Below, piece by piece: positions 51,682 to 61,070 of a stretch of DNA of 61,141 nucleotides. Both the position numbers and the translations under genes were made by a program. This DNA comes from JBCDJI01 sp964351865 (GTDB taxonomy: Bacteria > Verrucomicrobiota > Verrucomicrobiia > Methylacidiphilales > JBCBYL01). The notes under the pieces are model-generated. The model searched no databases. It saw nothing but the letters and a program-made list of their open reading frames with translations, and was not told the DNA's origin. The DNA is taken from the NCBI GenBank assembly GCA_964351865.1, contig CAYGPJ010000024.1:1-61141 (forward strand), in the 5' to 3' direction. The stretch's first letter is position 1; every line of letters begins with the position of its first letter.

Positions 51682-52965
51682 TTACTCTTTCTTGTTAGCT
51701 ACGTTTGCAATGGCCCCGCCGGTTAATAAATTCAGATCCAGCCAGGTATCCCATAATTGCTGCACCGCCCGGTCGTGAACCTGCCGGGTTTGCAGCAGGG
51801 CTCGCTGCGTTTCCAGATACAATTGCACCGAAATGGCACCCTGCCGGTATTGGCGATCTGCCAGCGCCGAGGCATCATTCAAGTTGTTCAACATTTCCGG
51901 ATCAAAGTTTTTAAGTTGTTCGCGGGCGGCCAGATGAGTTTTCCAACGCAGCGTCACCTCCCGCTCCAGTTCCTGCTGCGCCTGCAGCAGTCGCAGTTGC
52001 GCCAACGACTTCATCGCGATGGCACTGTTCACATTGCCTTGATTTTGATCCCAGACGGGCAACTCCACCGAAAGTCTGCCACCGATAACCGTTTCTTCTT
52101 CGCCCGCTCGGTCGCGACTGAAGAACGGCCCGATCTCAAAATTGGGAGCCACGGATAATCGTTCCAGATCCAGCGACAATGCGGCACGCTCGATCTCGGT
52201 TTCGTGGATTTTTAAGAGCAGATTATTTGCGAAAACCAGCGGCAACACTTCTGCCAACGACAGATGAGTCGGAGCCAGCACCGGCATCGAAATCTCAGAG
52301 CCGAGCGGATTCCTGGTACTCCGTCCCAACAGCACATTCAACTCACCCCACGCTGCGTCGCGCGCCAGTTCGGCATCCTTGGCGATCTCTGCCAGTTCTA
52401 ACTGATCCGCCTGGATCACCCGCAGTTCCAGTAAGGGGCGCGCTCCACCCAGTGAACGATCGGCCAATAACTTCACCAGATCCGAGCTGCGTAGCCGAAT
52501 CTGCTGCGCCAATTCGGCGGTAGCGGCCGCCGTTTGATAGCGCAATGCCAGCTGTTGCACCTTGCCTTGCAGACTCAACCGGAACTGATCCAGACTTAAT
52601 TCTGCGACATGCACCTCTTGATTAGCAACCGCCTTGCGCAGTGAACCTTTGCCGGGAAATTCGAAGCGCTGAGTCAACGCCAGCCCGAGGGTATAACCCT
52701 GCTCTGATGACTTGGCCCCGGACAGCTCCTCCACTTGCCGGTGACCGGCCTCCACTTCCAGTTCCGGGTTTTTCCATTTGCCCGCTTGCTGACGCCGGCC
52801 ACGCGCTTGCGCGACAAGTGCCTCGTATGCCAGTAATTCAGGATTTTCAGACAACGCTTGCTGCACCAGTTCATCTACGGAGTTGGCAGGTGCTGGGGAC
52901 GCCCATACAAAGGCACCGCCGCAGCTCAGCCACAGCAACACAGTGAGCTTTTTCAAATCTGACAT
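51682..52965 (-). CDS. TolC/CusC-like outer-membrane efflux protein
   Basis: Read from the ATG at 52965 it has 427 residues with a signal peptide (MSDLKKLTVLLWLSCGGAFV). Two OEP repeats are seen: DELVQQALSENPELLAYEAL at the start of repeat one and LSLAEVLPLVFANNLLLKIH at the start of repeat two, with long helical stretches. It forms the outer-membrane exit channel of the efflux system. A longer start to 53010 is open but would precede the signal peptide. Confidence 0.88.
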   Translation of the reverse strand: MSDLKKLTVLLWLSCGGAFVWASPAPANSVDELVQQALSENPELLAYEALVAQARGRRQQAGKWKNPELEVEAGHRQVEELSGAKSSEQGYTLGLALTQRFEFPGKGSLRKAVANQEVHVAELSLDQFRLSLQGKVQQLALRYQTAAATAELAQQIRLRSSDLVKLLADRSLGGARPLLELRVIQADQLELAEIAKDAELARDAAWGELNVLLGRSTRNPLGSEISMPVLAPTHLSLAEVLPLVFANNLLLKIHETEIERAALSLDLERLSVAPNFEIGPFFSRDRAGEEETVIGGRLSVELPVWDQNQGNVNSAIAMKSLAQLRLLQAQQELEREVTLRWKTHLAAREQLKNFDPEMLNNLNDASALADRQYRQGAISVQLYLETQRALLQTRQVHDRAVQQLWDTWLDLNLLTGGAIANVANKKE

Positions 52966-52993
52966 CCCCATTGAAATCAGCATCTTTACCGCC

Positions 52994-53407
52994 TTATTCA
53001 CAAAAACCATGCGCCTGCTTCACCCGCTCGAAGTGAATACCCGCAATCTCTGCCGGATTCACCTGTTGCAAGTCGAGATGGTATGACTTTGAGCGTTGGC
53101 CGGATTGCGCTTTGGGAGCTTTGAGTCCGTGGCGATAGACCGTTTCCAGTAGCAGCGTTCCATCATGCCCGATCACATTAACATGATAGTGATTCGACCA
53201 CGCTAATCCTCCAGCTTCAGGCAGGATCAGTTTCCCCCTCACCTGCGACCCGCTCGCACTATGGGGCACTACCACTTCGGCTGTTCTCACAGCGCCACTC
53301 ACCTTGATCGGCATCGCGGCGTGGAGGTTTCCGCCATTCCATGTAGGCACCAATACCCAAACAGCGACACAGCTTATTAATCTTAAATATAAACATTTCA
53401 TCTTCAT
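52994..53407 (-). CDS. Periplasmic protein of unknown function, efflux-linked
   Basis: A 137-residue protein with a signal peptide (to about LHAA) and a compact domain rich in strands, with GGLAWSNHYHVNVIGHDGTL and YRHGLKAPKAQSG. His residues are frequent, and it ends KQAHGFCE. It opens the efflux operon with the TolC-like gene following at once. It may bind or sense the metal; nothing proves it. Confidence 0.5.
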   Translation of the reverse strand: MKMKCLYLRLISCVAVWVLVPTWNGGNLHAAMPIKVSGAVRTAEVVVPHSASGSQVRGKLILPEAGGLAWSNHYHVNVIGHDGTLLLETVYRHGLKAPKAQSGQRSKSYHLDLQQVNPAEIAGIHFERVKQAHGFCE

Positions 53408-53537
53408 TATCCTTCTTCAACGCATGACCGATCCAAAATACGGCCAAGCTAAATATTGGGGGGGGTAGATGTGTGCCCGGAACTACTCACCGGGGCATTT
53501 CAACTCTTCAGAGCAGAAATGGTCACACGTCAGGTTA

Positions 53538-53852
53538 TTAGGATAATGAAAATTTCGGAGGCTCGGAGGGGCCTTCAATGTAGATTTGGGGAAGCAGGGT
53601 GATATTCACTACTTCCTTGCGCTCCGCAGGACGGGGAGCATCTTTCACTAACAATGATACTCGTTTTAAATCTACCTTCGGATGGCACGCGTAGCACGTC
53701 GCGCAGTTGTGTTCTGCCGAATCCGACGGTTGCGACTGCTCCGACGAACCAGTGTATGTCTCTTCACAACACTCCTCCACATGCAACAGATGCGTCACCC
53801 CGAACAGGATGCCCACCAGCAGTAGGGAAAGTATAGTTGCGCCAATCTTCAC
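53538..53852 (-). CDS. Membrane-anchored or exported Cys-rich protein
   Basis: A 104-residue protein with a hydrophobic start (MKIGATILSLLLVGILFGVT) and a Cys-rich middle, HVEECCEETYTG and HNCATCYACHPKVDL, giving a CxxCxxC-like spacing. It lies upstream of the efflux operon on the same strand and belongs to the run of Cys-rich envelope proteins around it. Confidence 0.55.
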   Translation of the reverse strand: MKIGATILSLLLVGILFGVTHLLHVEECCEETYTGSSEQSQPSDSAEHNCATCYACHPKVDLKRVSLLVKDAPRPAERKEVVNITLLPQIYIEGPSEPPKFSLS

Positions 53853-53943
53853 AAATTAACAGTAATTCAGTTGTACTGGATTCGCAAGCTCTCAAATACC
53901 GCCACTTAAACCACTGGGAGTCAGCGGTTTTATCTACTATCCC

Positions 53944-54342
53944 TCAAACCTTACGCACATTGAGCCCTTTGATCATGCGGTAATCCACGTCATGATCGGT
54001 CACCAGCATCAGGCTGTGTGCCAGACAAGTCGAGGCGACCCAACCTTCGTGCAACCCCAACTTCGTCGACTTCTTACCCAATCCCTCTCGCAAAGCGGCA
54101 TGCACTCGCGCGATAGATTCATCGATCGGAAAAACCTCAAACTTATCTGCCAGCCCTTCGATAAATGCCATGCGCCGGGCGCGATCCGTTCCCGCTGCTG
54201 ATAACGCGACACTTCGTAGCAGTTCATCCAGTGTTACCACCGAAATGCCACACACCCCATCCGTCGGCTTGAGATCCTGAATCCAGTCCGGCATTTCACC
54301 GGCCAGTCGCACCAGCACCCCTGAATCGAGCAGGATATTCAT
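53944..54342 (-). CDS. VapC-like PIN domain toxin
   Basis: From the ATG at 54342 it has 132 residues: MNILLDSGVLVRLAGEMPDW with the first Asp, VVTLDELLRS with the Glu, and SLMLVTDHDVDYRMIKGLNV with the late Asp residues. Like other PIN toxins it is a predicted RNase. The antitoxin ends 10 bases upstream. A longer frame to 54501 would overlap the antitoxin and is rejected. Confidence 0.85.
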   Translation of the reverse strand: MNILLDSGVLVRLAGEMPDWIQDLKPTDGVCGISVVTLDELLRSVALSAAGTDRARRMAFIEGLADKFEVFPIDESIARVHAALREGLGKKSTKLGLHEGWVASTCLAHSLMLVTDHDVDYRMIKGLNVRKV

Positions 54343-54352
54343 AAGCAATTCC

Positions 54353-54610
54353 TCATGACTTCCGATCTTGCCACCGTAGTTGATTGAGGTCTTCCAGCCA
54401 GCGCGTGCGCTCCTGAGCTTCCAACGCCGGCAGGTCCAACAATGCCTGTTGCAGCTCAGAAACCGAGACGACCGCATTAGCCGGTTTGAGCGAGGCCACA
54501 CGTCGTTTGCCGCGTATCAGGAAAAAGCTCTCTCCGCGATACGCCACCCGGTTCACGAAATCTGAGAAATTTCGCGCCGCCTCCGTAATGGATACATTCT
54601 GGCCTGTCAT
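54353..54610 (-). CDS. Phd/YefM-like antitoxin
   Basis: An 85-residue protein with the prevent-host-death start (NVSITEAARNFSDFVNRVAY, then RGESFFLIRGKRRVASLKPA) and an acidic/helical tail for toxin binding. It pairs with the PIN toxin next to it, but shares little with the Phd-like protein at 24022, so the two modules arrived separately or diverged long ago. Confidence 0.85.
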   Translation of the reverse strand: MTGQNVSITEAARNFSDFVNRVAYRGESFFLIRGKRRVASLKPANAVVSVSELQQALLDLPALEAQERTRWLEDLNQLRWQDRKS

Positions 54611-54754
54611 TTATTTAAAAAATACCTGAATAATTTGATTGTCAGATTATCTGATTATCAGATATATTATCTGACGTCAACACGGGTGTCATCTTTTTTT
54701 ATTAAACCGAAAAAGGTGGCCGCCTTGAGACACAAGCTTAAGGAGATAAAAAAT

Positions 54755-55528
54755 ATGTTCGGACTGACAGATCCCTCCAAACGACCGAAGCGGAAAAAGA
54801 AACCGCAGAAGACTTTGGAATTCGCTTTTGATGATTTAGAGACTTTAGATAAGACCGTGACGGATTCCACTCCCGAGGAACCGATCACGGCCCAGTGGAC
54901 AGAGCCTATGGCAGCTAAGCAAACGACAAGCCGTCCGACGGAGAAAGCTCAGGCACCGGAACCTGCCGCGCCAGAATCGAGTACACCTAAACATCCAGAA
55001 TCAAGCCACACCCTTTCAAACAAAACCCCCAAGGAGAACACACATATGGACCCATCCAGCATTAGAACCCCTCGCCCGATTGCGAAGGACAACATCAAAC
55101 GACAAAAGCGTGAACAATCCACCATGAATTCGCTGATCCACGGTATTGGACTCGCCTTCACCTGCAGCATCCTCATCGTGGCCGCACTCGCCTCCCTCGG
55201 CGGATACGTGTTGTATAAACAGTTAAGCGATCAAAGTGCTTCGCTGGCCATGCTGGAGCAGAACACCAAGCAGCGCTTCTTTGAAATGGAAACCGACCTG
55301 ATTAAGCGCGATACCGAACTGGCTAAAAATCTGGAGCAGACCAATCTGCGCCTGATGAACATGACCGCCTCTTTTGAAGAGTTCCGCAGTCAGAGCATGG
55401 AAATGCTGGCTGAACTGCGTTCGACCAATCAGACGCTGGCGAAGCAACTGAATCAGGCTCGCCAGGAAAATGCTGCTCAGCGCATGCAGCTGGCACGCCT
55501 CGAAACCAGCGTTCGTATCGGTCGCTAA
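54755..55528 (+). CDS. Membrane-anchored coiled-coil protein
   Basis: From the ATG at 54755 (AAGGAG a few bases upstream) it has 257 residues: a basic start (MFGLTDPSKRPKRKKKPQKT), a long Thr/Pro/Glu-rich disordered part, one membrane helix at about 133-157 (IGLAFTCSILIVAALASLGG), and a coiled coil to the end. Unrecognised. The next gene begins 38 bases later on the same strand. Confidence 0.6.
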   Translation: MFGLTDPSKRPKRKKKPQKTLEFAFDDLETLDKTVTDSTPEEPITAQWTEPMAAKQTTSRPTEKAQAPEPAAPESSTPKHPESSHTLSNKTPKENTHMDPSSIRTPRPIAKDNIKRQKREQSTMNSLIHGIGLAFTCSILIVAALASLGGYVLYKQLSDQSASLAMLEQNTKQRFFEMETDLIKRDTELAKNLEQTNLRLMNMTASFEEFRSQSMEMLAELRSTNQTLAKQLNQARQENAAQRMQLARLETSVRIGR

Positions 55529-55566
55529 TCGCCAGCCGACACATTTAACCGAAAGGAAGCCACACT

Positions 55567-56118
55567 ATGAGCCTAGTCGAAATGAGACGCCTGTTTTCAG
55601 AATGGAGCATCCGTCTGAAACGGGTTCAAGAGGTGCTGCAACCCGAAGCCTGGAGTGAAGACGACTGGAATCAGTTCTCCAAAACACTGTCTTTTGTCAC
55701 TCAGAAATATGGCAAGACCTGGGAAGAAAACGGCACCACCTACTTTGATCTGCGCTGGAATCTGACCGATGGCGGTGAGCTGGCCTGTCAGTTTGATGAA
55801 ACCCCGGGCCAGCGACGCGCGCTGGTGGTAGCTCAGCACGGGGGTTTTGCCGATGGCACGGAAAACTATATCTGGTTCTACTGCGAGTTCAATGAACATG
55901 GGCAGTTTATCGGTGATCCCTATTGGGTCGACGGCAACTGGAAAGACGCCTTGGCCATGATGTTCATGCCACAACGCATGCCTAGCCAGTTCTACCTGCA
56001 GGACAGCAATGCACCCATGCAAAACAACCTGCTCCAGCAAGGAGCCGAATCACCAGCCCCCAATACTTATTCAAATACAAATGCCAATCCGCAGTGGCGC
56101 CAAGCCGTCGCGGTGTAA
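55567..56118 (+). CDS. Hypothetical cytoplasmic protein
   Basis: A 183-residue protein with a clear ribosome site (GAAAGGAAG before the ATG). It is Trp- and aromatic-rich (EAWSEDDWNQFSKTLSFVTQ; NYIWFYCEFNEHGQFIGDPY) and ends in an Asn/Gln/Pro-rich tail. Unrecognised. It is followed by a strong terminator and probably forms a two-gene unit with the coiled-coil protein. Confidence 0.6.
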   Translation: MSLVEMRRLFSEWSIRLKRVQEVLQPEAWSEDDWNQFSKTLSFVTQKYGKTWEENGTTYFDLRWNLTDGGELACQFDETPGQRRALVVAQHGGFADGTENYIWFYCEFNEHGQFIGDPYWVDGNWKDALAMMFMPQRMPSQFYLQDSNAPMQNNLLQQGAESPAPNTYSNTNANPQWRQAVAV

Positions 56119-56146
56119 GTCATTTCATTAACCACGTATTCTCCTG

Positions 56147-56188
56147 ATCCCCCATCGTTGGTTCGGCCGCGATGGGGGATTTTTTTTA
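56147..56188 (+). terminator. Rho-independent terminator
   Basis: An 11-base-pair perfect stem (ATCCCCCATCG and CGATGGGGGAT) with a 12-base loop runs straight into eight or nine T residues. It ends the two-gene unit at 54755-56118. Confidence 0.88.
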
Positions 56189-56394
56189 TATTTTATAGCC
56201 ATAAGAAATCGCTTCAGACACCTCAAGAAGCACTTTACACAACCCGCAGCCTTGACCACGCACGGTATTTCTCTACCAATCTCTTCGGAAGAAGCTGCTT
56301 AACCGGAAATGACGCGCCCGCACCACCCACTGATAGAGGCTATTTTTTAAAACCTAAGTTTCCAGGAAATGGCACTACCCTTACCAAGGCTTTT

Positions 56395-57528
56395 ATGATG
56401 TCAAATAATCTAACTAGTGATACGCTGTCGTCCGAACAGGTATCCCCGGATGAAGCCTATTTCCCTCGCGTACCCCCGCTGAACCTCGAGCTCAGTAACC
56501 GCTGCAATTGCCGCTGTCCCTACTGCGCAAACCCAGTGATGGAGAGAAGTTCCGGGCAGATGTCCGATGCAGTACTGTTGCGGGTGGAGGAGGAGTCCGC
56601 GAACCGTGGCTATCAGGTCATCGGCTTTCACGGAACAGGAGAACCGCTGCTGAGAAAGGACCTGGAGAAAATCTTTCACCGCTTCCATCAAAAGAAGCTA
56701 TGGAACGGCGCGCTGACCACGAATGCTGCCCTACTCAGTGAGAAGCGCTTCGTCAGTCTGCGACAAGCGGGTATGAGCTACCTCTATGCCTCCCTCGACA
56801 CGCTTGATCCAGACCTCTATCAACGGACCCGCGGTGGAAGTGTGGAACGGGTAATCAATAATATTCTCGCAGCCGCAAAGATCGCTCCCGACTTTGCTAT
56901 CCACGTCGGCATCATGAACCACAAGGAGCAGCAAGTGAACGATGCGGTGCGGGCGACGTTTAATTCCGTTTTCGGGCAGACACCAAATGTGCACATGCAC
57001 GTCTACGATTGCGGGAAAATGCCGGGCGCCGCGGAAAACTGGAGCCGTTTCGGAGAACATCGTTCCGACACGTGTTCCGCACCCGCGCAATTTCTGACCG
57101 TATTAGCCGACGGGAAGGTGGCGCTCTGCTGTGCAGATCAAAACGGGCAGCATGTGTTGGGCGACGCCAATGTACATACTTTGAAGGAAATCTGGTTCAG
57201 CCGAACAAATCAGGAGACGTTTCGCAATATTTCCCTCGGCGTCGAAAGCTGTCCGGAGGTTTGCGTATCCTGCGTGCTCAATCGCCCGACCCGCCACCTG
57301 CAAGAAGTATCACCAATTTTACACGCTCCGCTTGGCGAACTTCTGGCTGCCGCGCGAACCAGTCGCGTGGCGGGAAATTTTTCCGAATCCCAGCGGCTTT
57401 TTGAACATGCGCTCAGTCGCGATCCGGAGCATCCCGGACTCCGGGGAGAACTGGCTGCGATGGAGGAAGCAAGCGCCCAGCCCACAAATCTCTACCACCT
57501 TCGTTACATGGAATCTAAAGTAAACTAA
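56395..57528 (+). CDS. Radical SAM/SPASM protein with helical tail
   Basis: From the ATG at 56395 it has 377 residues. The radical SAM cluster motif is CNCRCPYC (C-x3-C-x2-C), followed by GFHGTGEPLL, the GGE-like SAM site. A SPASM-like Cys set appears later (DTCSAPAQ, KVALCCADQNGQHVLGD, SCPEVCVSC). The last 55 or so residues form a TPR-like helix pair (ARTSRVAGNFSESQRLFEHA). SPASM enzymes often modify peptides; the substrate is unknown and no precursor peptide was found beside it. The frame is open from 56158, but the upstream part overlaps the terminator. Confidence 0.85.
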   Translation: MMSNNLTSDTLSSEQVSPDEAYFPRVPPLNLELSNRCNCRCPYCANPVMERSSGQMSDAVLLRVEEESANRGYQVIGFHGTGEPLLRKDLEKIFHRFHQKKLWNGALTTNAALLSEKRFVSLRQAGMSYLYASLDTLDPDLYQRTRGGSVERVINNILAAAKIAPDFAIHVGIMNHKEQQVNDAVRATFNSVFGQTPNVHMHVYDCGKMPGAAENWSRFGEHRSDTCSAPAQFLTVLADGKVALCCADQNGQHVLGDANVHTLKEIWFSRTNQETFRNISLGVESCPEVCVSCVLNRPTRHLQEVSPILHAPLGELLAAARTSRVAGNFSESQRLFEHALSRDPEHPGLRGELAAMEEASAQPTNLYHLRYMESKVN

Positions 57529-57557
57529 CCTTCTGATATTTCTACTCCCACAGAAGT

Positions 57558-59990
57558 TTACAAATAAGAGACCACACACCGAAACCCGATCATGCTGTAA
57601 CGATCATTTGGTCCGTAATATTCCCGGTGGGACGATAACATGTGGTCTTTTCTGTTCGTGCTCCACGAGCCACCTCGTAGAACCCTCCATACCTCACTGG
57701 GCTTATATCTGTCTTCACACCATTCCCACACATTCCCGCCCATATCACTCAGGCCATATACCCGAGGTGAAAAACTACCTGTGGGTGAAGTTCGTGCAAA
57801 GTCGTCTCGGTACTGGTCGATGACTTTCCAGCCTTGTGGCCAACCTGATAGTTTGATCTCACGACCTGCATAATTGCCAATTTCTTCGGGGGGAGGCCAC
57901 TGAGTCCCCCACGGGTATTGCCAGGTAGCTACGCCATTTTTCTGTTCCGGAGTCGCTGCATCGTCTTCACGCAATCTAACCGCGGCACTCCATTCCGCAT
58001 CCGTGGGTAGACGGTAATATTGATCTGCAGTCAAGACGCCGGTAGCCCGGTCGCGCTGGGTCAACCAATCACAAAAGGCCTTGGCATCGGTCCAACTCAC
58101 TCCCGCGACGGGGTGGTCCTCCCCTTGCTCAAAGCCGGGGTTTTTCCAGCTATCACCATGCTGCCCCCATTTTGAATCTTTGAGCGACCACATTCCTTTT
58201 TCGGCGTCATACCCGGTTTCTTTCACGAACCATTCAAAATCTTTCACCCTGGTTTCAACTGCTCCGAACAAAACATTCAGACCTGCCACGGGTTTAAATT
58301 CCATTCCCAAATCGTTTTGCCACACTTTTCCAGCGCTTGGACCAGCTCTCTTTTCGAGTTCAACCAGCAGCTTGAGTTGATCCGACACGGTAACCCGCCC
58401 GTCAGCCTGGGCTGGATAATAGCCATCAAGTTTCAGTTGGTAGCTCACTATCCCTGTCAGTTCTTTTTCTAAAACCAGCGGCGTGACCCCTAACTTCTTG
58501 CCTTGGACGAATACCGTGGCACCAGCAGGCTTACTGAGAATGGATACTTGCCCGGTTTCAGGCGAAAGCTTAAGTGTGCCCAAGTTCGTGAATACCCCTT
58601 CTTTGACCTCCACTTGTTTCTCAATCGTCTCAAATCCTTTTTTCTCAATCGTAATGGTGTGTGTGCCCAACTTGATGGACACGAAGCGAGCGGGACTTTT
58701 TTGGACAGGTTCCGTTGCTAATGTGATGTTCGCTCCCGCAGGCTCGGTTTCAACGAGCACCCCACCTCGTGCCTCAGCTTTCAACTTTTCTTCTTCCTGA
58801 CGCTGCTTAATCGCCAACTGCCTGGCCTCCTCTGCTTCAGCTGCCTTGGCTTGGGCTTGGGCTTCTTGCTCCAGCCGCTCTTTTTCAGCTAACTCGGCAG
58901 CAGCACGGGCCGCAGCTTCACTCTCCCTTTTCTCAAGTTCAATCCGTTCTATTTCAGCTTGCCGCTGGAATTCCGACCTGACGATACCGCCAATCCACCA
59001 CGCTGATCCTGCAAAAATCGTCACTATCAGAAATACGGCAGCAGCAACCATTACCTTGTGTTTGGTAACCTTTGGCTCAGAAGCAAGCGTCGGGCTGGGC
59101 AAGCCCGTTGAGGACAGATTGAGGTCTTCGAGAAATTGCGCGACACTACAGGGACGATCTTTCGCATGTTTTGCCAGGCAAGCAGCGACATTGGACTCCC
59201 ATTCGGGTGGAATTGCTTTCCCAACAATTCCTAATTGCTTACGCCGCTCCATCATAGCCGGGGGAACTTCTTTGGAAAGCTTGCCCGGAGTATCTCCCTC
59301 ATAAAAAGGCGGTTTCGAGGTCAATATCTCGTAAATGGTAGAACCTAACGCATAGATATCATCACTTGCCGTCGGACCTCGCCTGTGAGCTTGCTGAGGA
59401 CTCTGATGAGAATTCGTAGCCTGATGCGCATCGGATTCATGCCCCTTGGCAGCTGTAGAAGTCGATAATTTTGCCAATCCAAGACCTGCCAACTTTAGCG
59501 TGCCCTTTGATGTAATGATCAAGTGAGCGGGGCTCAACCACCTGTGATGACACTTCTGTCTGCGATGAACGTAACTTAAGGCACCACAAAGTTGATTGAT
59601 CCAGGCCGATATCGCTCTCACCTCCAAATGTCCGGCAGGAGCATCCGCACATAATTTGGAAACCGAGATTCCTTCGACATGTTCCATCGAGACGGCGGCA
59701 GCGGTCTCATCCATAACGATACCATAAATACGAACCAGATTAGGATGATCTAACTCGGAACACAGATGAACTTCGTTTTCAATTTCGGCCAACGCAGCCG
59801 GATCAAAAATAATATGATCAGGCAAAAACGTCAGCATCACGGAACGATGCTTATCGTCTTCAAGCGCCACCCAGTTCTCGCCGCCCCAATCCTGCTTAAT
59901 CTTTTCCGTCAGGGTATAAGCCCCGAAAACTTGATCGCCGACTTTTCTGGTAACAGCCGCACCTCCATAATGTGTATCTTTATCATCCAT
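57558..59990 (-). CDS. Pseudokinase-PEGA-FGE-sulfatase-domain fusion membrane protein
   Basis: From the ATG at 59990 it has 810 residues. The N-terminal part (about 15-275) has a Ser/Thr kinase fold, but the HRD region reads HRWLSPAHLI (D to W, K to S, N to H), the DFG reads GLG, and the VAIK lysine is absent (RSVMLTFL). One membrane helix (VMVAAAVFLIVTIFAGSAWW, near 315-335) is followed by a Glu/Ala/Lys coiled coil, two PEGA repeats (about 405-545) and a formylglycine-generating-enzyme-like domain (GNVWEWCEDRYK; GFRCVVSYL at the end). The kinase part is thus probably catalytically dead and may only bind ATP or partners. Confidence 0.85.
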   Translation of the reverse strand: MDDKDTHYGGAAVTRKVGDQVFGAYTLTEKIKQDWGGENWVALEDDKHRSVMLTFLPDHIIFDPAALAEIENEVHLCSELDHPNLVRIYGIVMDETAAAVSMEHVEGISVSKLCADAPAGHLEVRAISAWINQLCGALSYVHRRQKCHHRWLSPAHLIITSKGTLKLAGLGLAKLSTSTAAKGHESDAHQATNSHQSPQQAHRRGPTASDDIYALGSTIYEILTSKPPFYEGDTPGKLSKEVPPAMMERRKQLGIVGKAIPPEWESNVAACLAKHAKDRPCSVAQFLEDLNLSSTGLPSPTLASEPKVTKHKVMVAAAVFLIVTIFAGSAWWIGGIVRSEFQRQAEIERIELEKRESEAAARAAAELAEKERLEQEAQAQAKAAEAEEARQLAIKQRQEEEKLKAEARGGVLVETEPAGANITLATEPVQKSPARFVSIKLGTHTITIEKKGFETIEKQVEVKEGVFTNLGTLKLSPETGQVSILSKPAGATVFVQGKKLGVTPLVLEKELTGIVSYQLKLDGYYPAQADGRVTVSDQLKLLVELEKRAGPSAGKVWQNDLGMEFKPVAGLNVLFGAVETRVKDFEWFVKETGYDAEKGMWSLKDSKWGQHGDSWKNPGFEQGEDHPVAGVSWTDAKAFCDWLTQRDRATGVLTADQYYRLPTDAEWSAAVRLREDDAATPEQKNGVATWQYPWGTQWPPPEEIGNYAGREIKLSGWPQGWKVIDQYRDDFARTSPTGSFSPRVYGLSDMGGNVWEWCEDRYKPSEVWRVLRGGSWSTNRKDHMLSSHREYYGPNDRYSMIGFRCVVSYL

Positions 59991-60200
59991 GATCTGCCCC
60001 GTGGCACGAGCAGTACCACTCAATCCAGATAGCAATATAAGGTAGAAATCGCAATTTTATTGTTTGTGACAAAAGAGTTATCGTGCAAGCAGATACATCA
60101 AACCATGCCACCACAAGCGACGTGTTCAGAGAGAACCTCCCTGCGATCTTTAGCAATAGGAGTGCACTAATGAATAGTAGCTGATAAGACCCCTTTTCGC

Positions 60201-61070
60201 CTACGGCAGGGCACCAGCCTGGTCGACAATGGCAACGGGAAAACCCTGATCAATGAAGAATGCTTCGATATAGTCTTTATCTTTACTATCGAGCTTGGCG
60301 GTGCGGAACAGTGGAAGAATTTTTATTTCTTCGGTGCGATTATTGTACTTCATCGTTTTGTATTCCACGCCATCCATTTCAAACCAGAGATAAATATAAA
60401 AACGGCCGCCGGGATGCTCTCCTATGAGAACCTCGATCTCATTTTCTTGAGAACTATCGAGTTTTATCCATTCACCCAAGACCAGTTCAGGTAGCTCGCC
60501 GACCCCCCTAAAGCCCTCCTTCCGCTCGCCATCGTCCCATTTAGACCAGGCTTCCTTGTGGAATGAGGCATCGAGAACAACGTCTTCGTTGACACGCACC
60601 ACGAGAATATCGTCCGCCATACCAACAAAGCGGAATTTTCCTGATTTCTGAAGCTGGAAGGTGCCTTTATAGTGGGCCGCCCAGTAGCAGGCATTGTTTT
60701 CATCCGCCCCGTAGGCCCTCGGGGCCTCATCGGCCGGCATGTCAGGTATGAAAAAATACTTAGAATACAAAGAAGATGAGGCTTTCTGGTAGCCCTTGAA
60801 TTCTTTGGGATTCCATTTTCTATCGCTAAAATCATGCAACACTTCAGCCCAGGTTTTTTGGTCGATCTCAGTATCCTCCCAGTCCTCATTTACCTTAAAG
60901 TCGTAATATGCTCCGGATATGCCACCGTTACCTCCTGAATCCGGTTGTCCAAAAGCCAATTTCTTTAATGCCTCCATCTCTGCCTGATCCGGTTTGGCCT
61001 GTCCGGTCAGGACTGCAATAGCGATGAAGAGTGGAATAAGGAGCAAGGGTTTTATGAATGAATGCCACAT
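60201..61070 (-). CDS. Secreted PA14-like protein
   Basis: A 289-residue protein with a signal peptide (MWHSFIKPLLLIPLFIAIAV, cut after TGQA). The middle has a PA14-type module: YWAAHYKGTFQLQKSGKFRF, then VGMADDILVVRVNEDVVLDA and the later GGRFYIYLWFEM. PA14 modules bind carbohydrates, and such proteins are common among exported proteins of this phylum. Its partner is unknown. It is upstream of the pseudokinase on the same strand, 210 bases away. Confidence 0.65.
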   Translation of the reverse strand: MWHSFIKPLLLIPLFIAIAVLTGQAKPDQAEMEALKKLAFGQPDSGGNGGISGAYYDFKVNEDWEDTEIDQKTWAEVLHDFSDRKWNPKEFKGYQKASSSLYSKYFFIPDMPADEAPRAYGADENNACYWAAHYKGTFQLQKSGKFRFVGMADDILVVRVNEDVVLDASFHKEAWSKWDDGERKEGFRGVGELPELVLGEWIKLDSSQENEIEVLIGEHPGGRFYIYLWFEMDGVEYKTMKYNNRTEEIKILPLFRTAKLDSKDKDYIEAFFIDQGFPVAIVDQAGALP

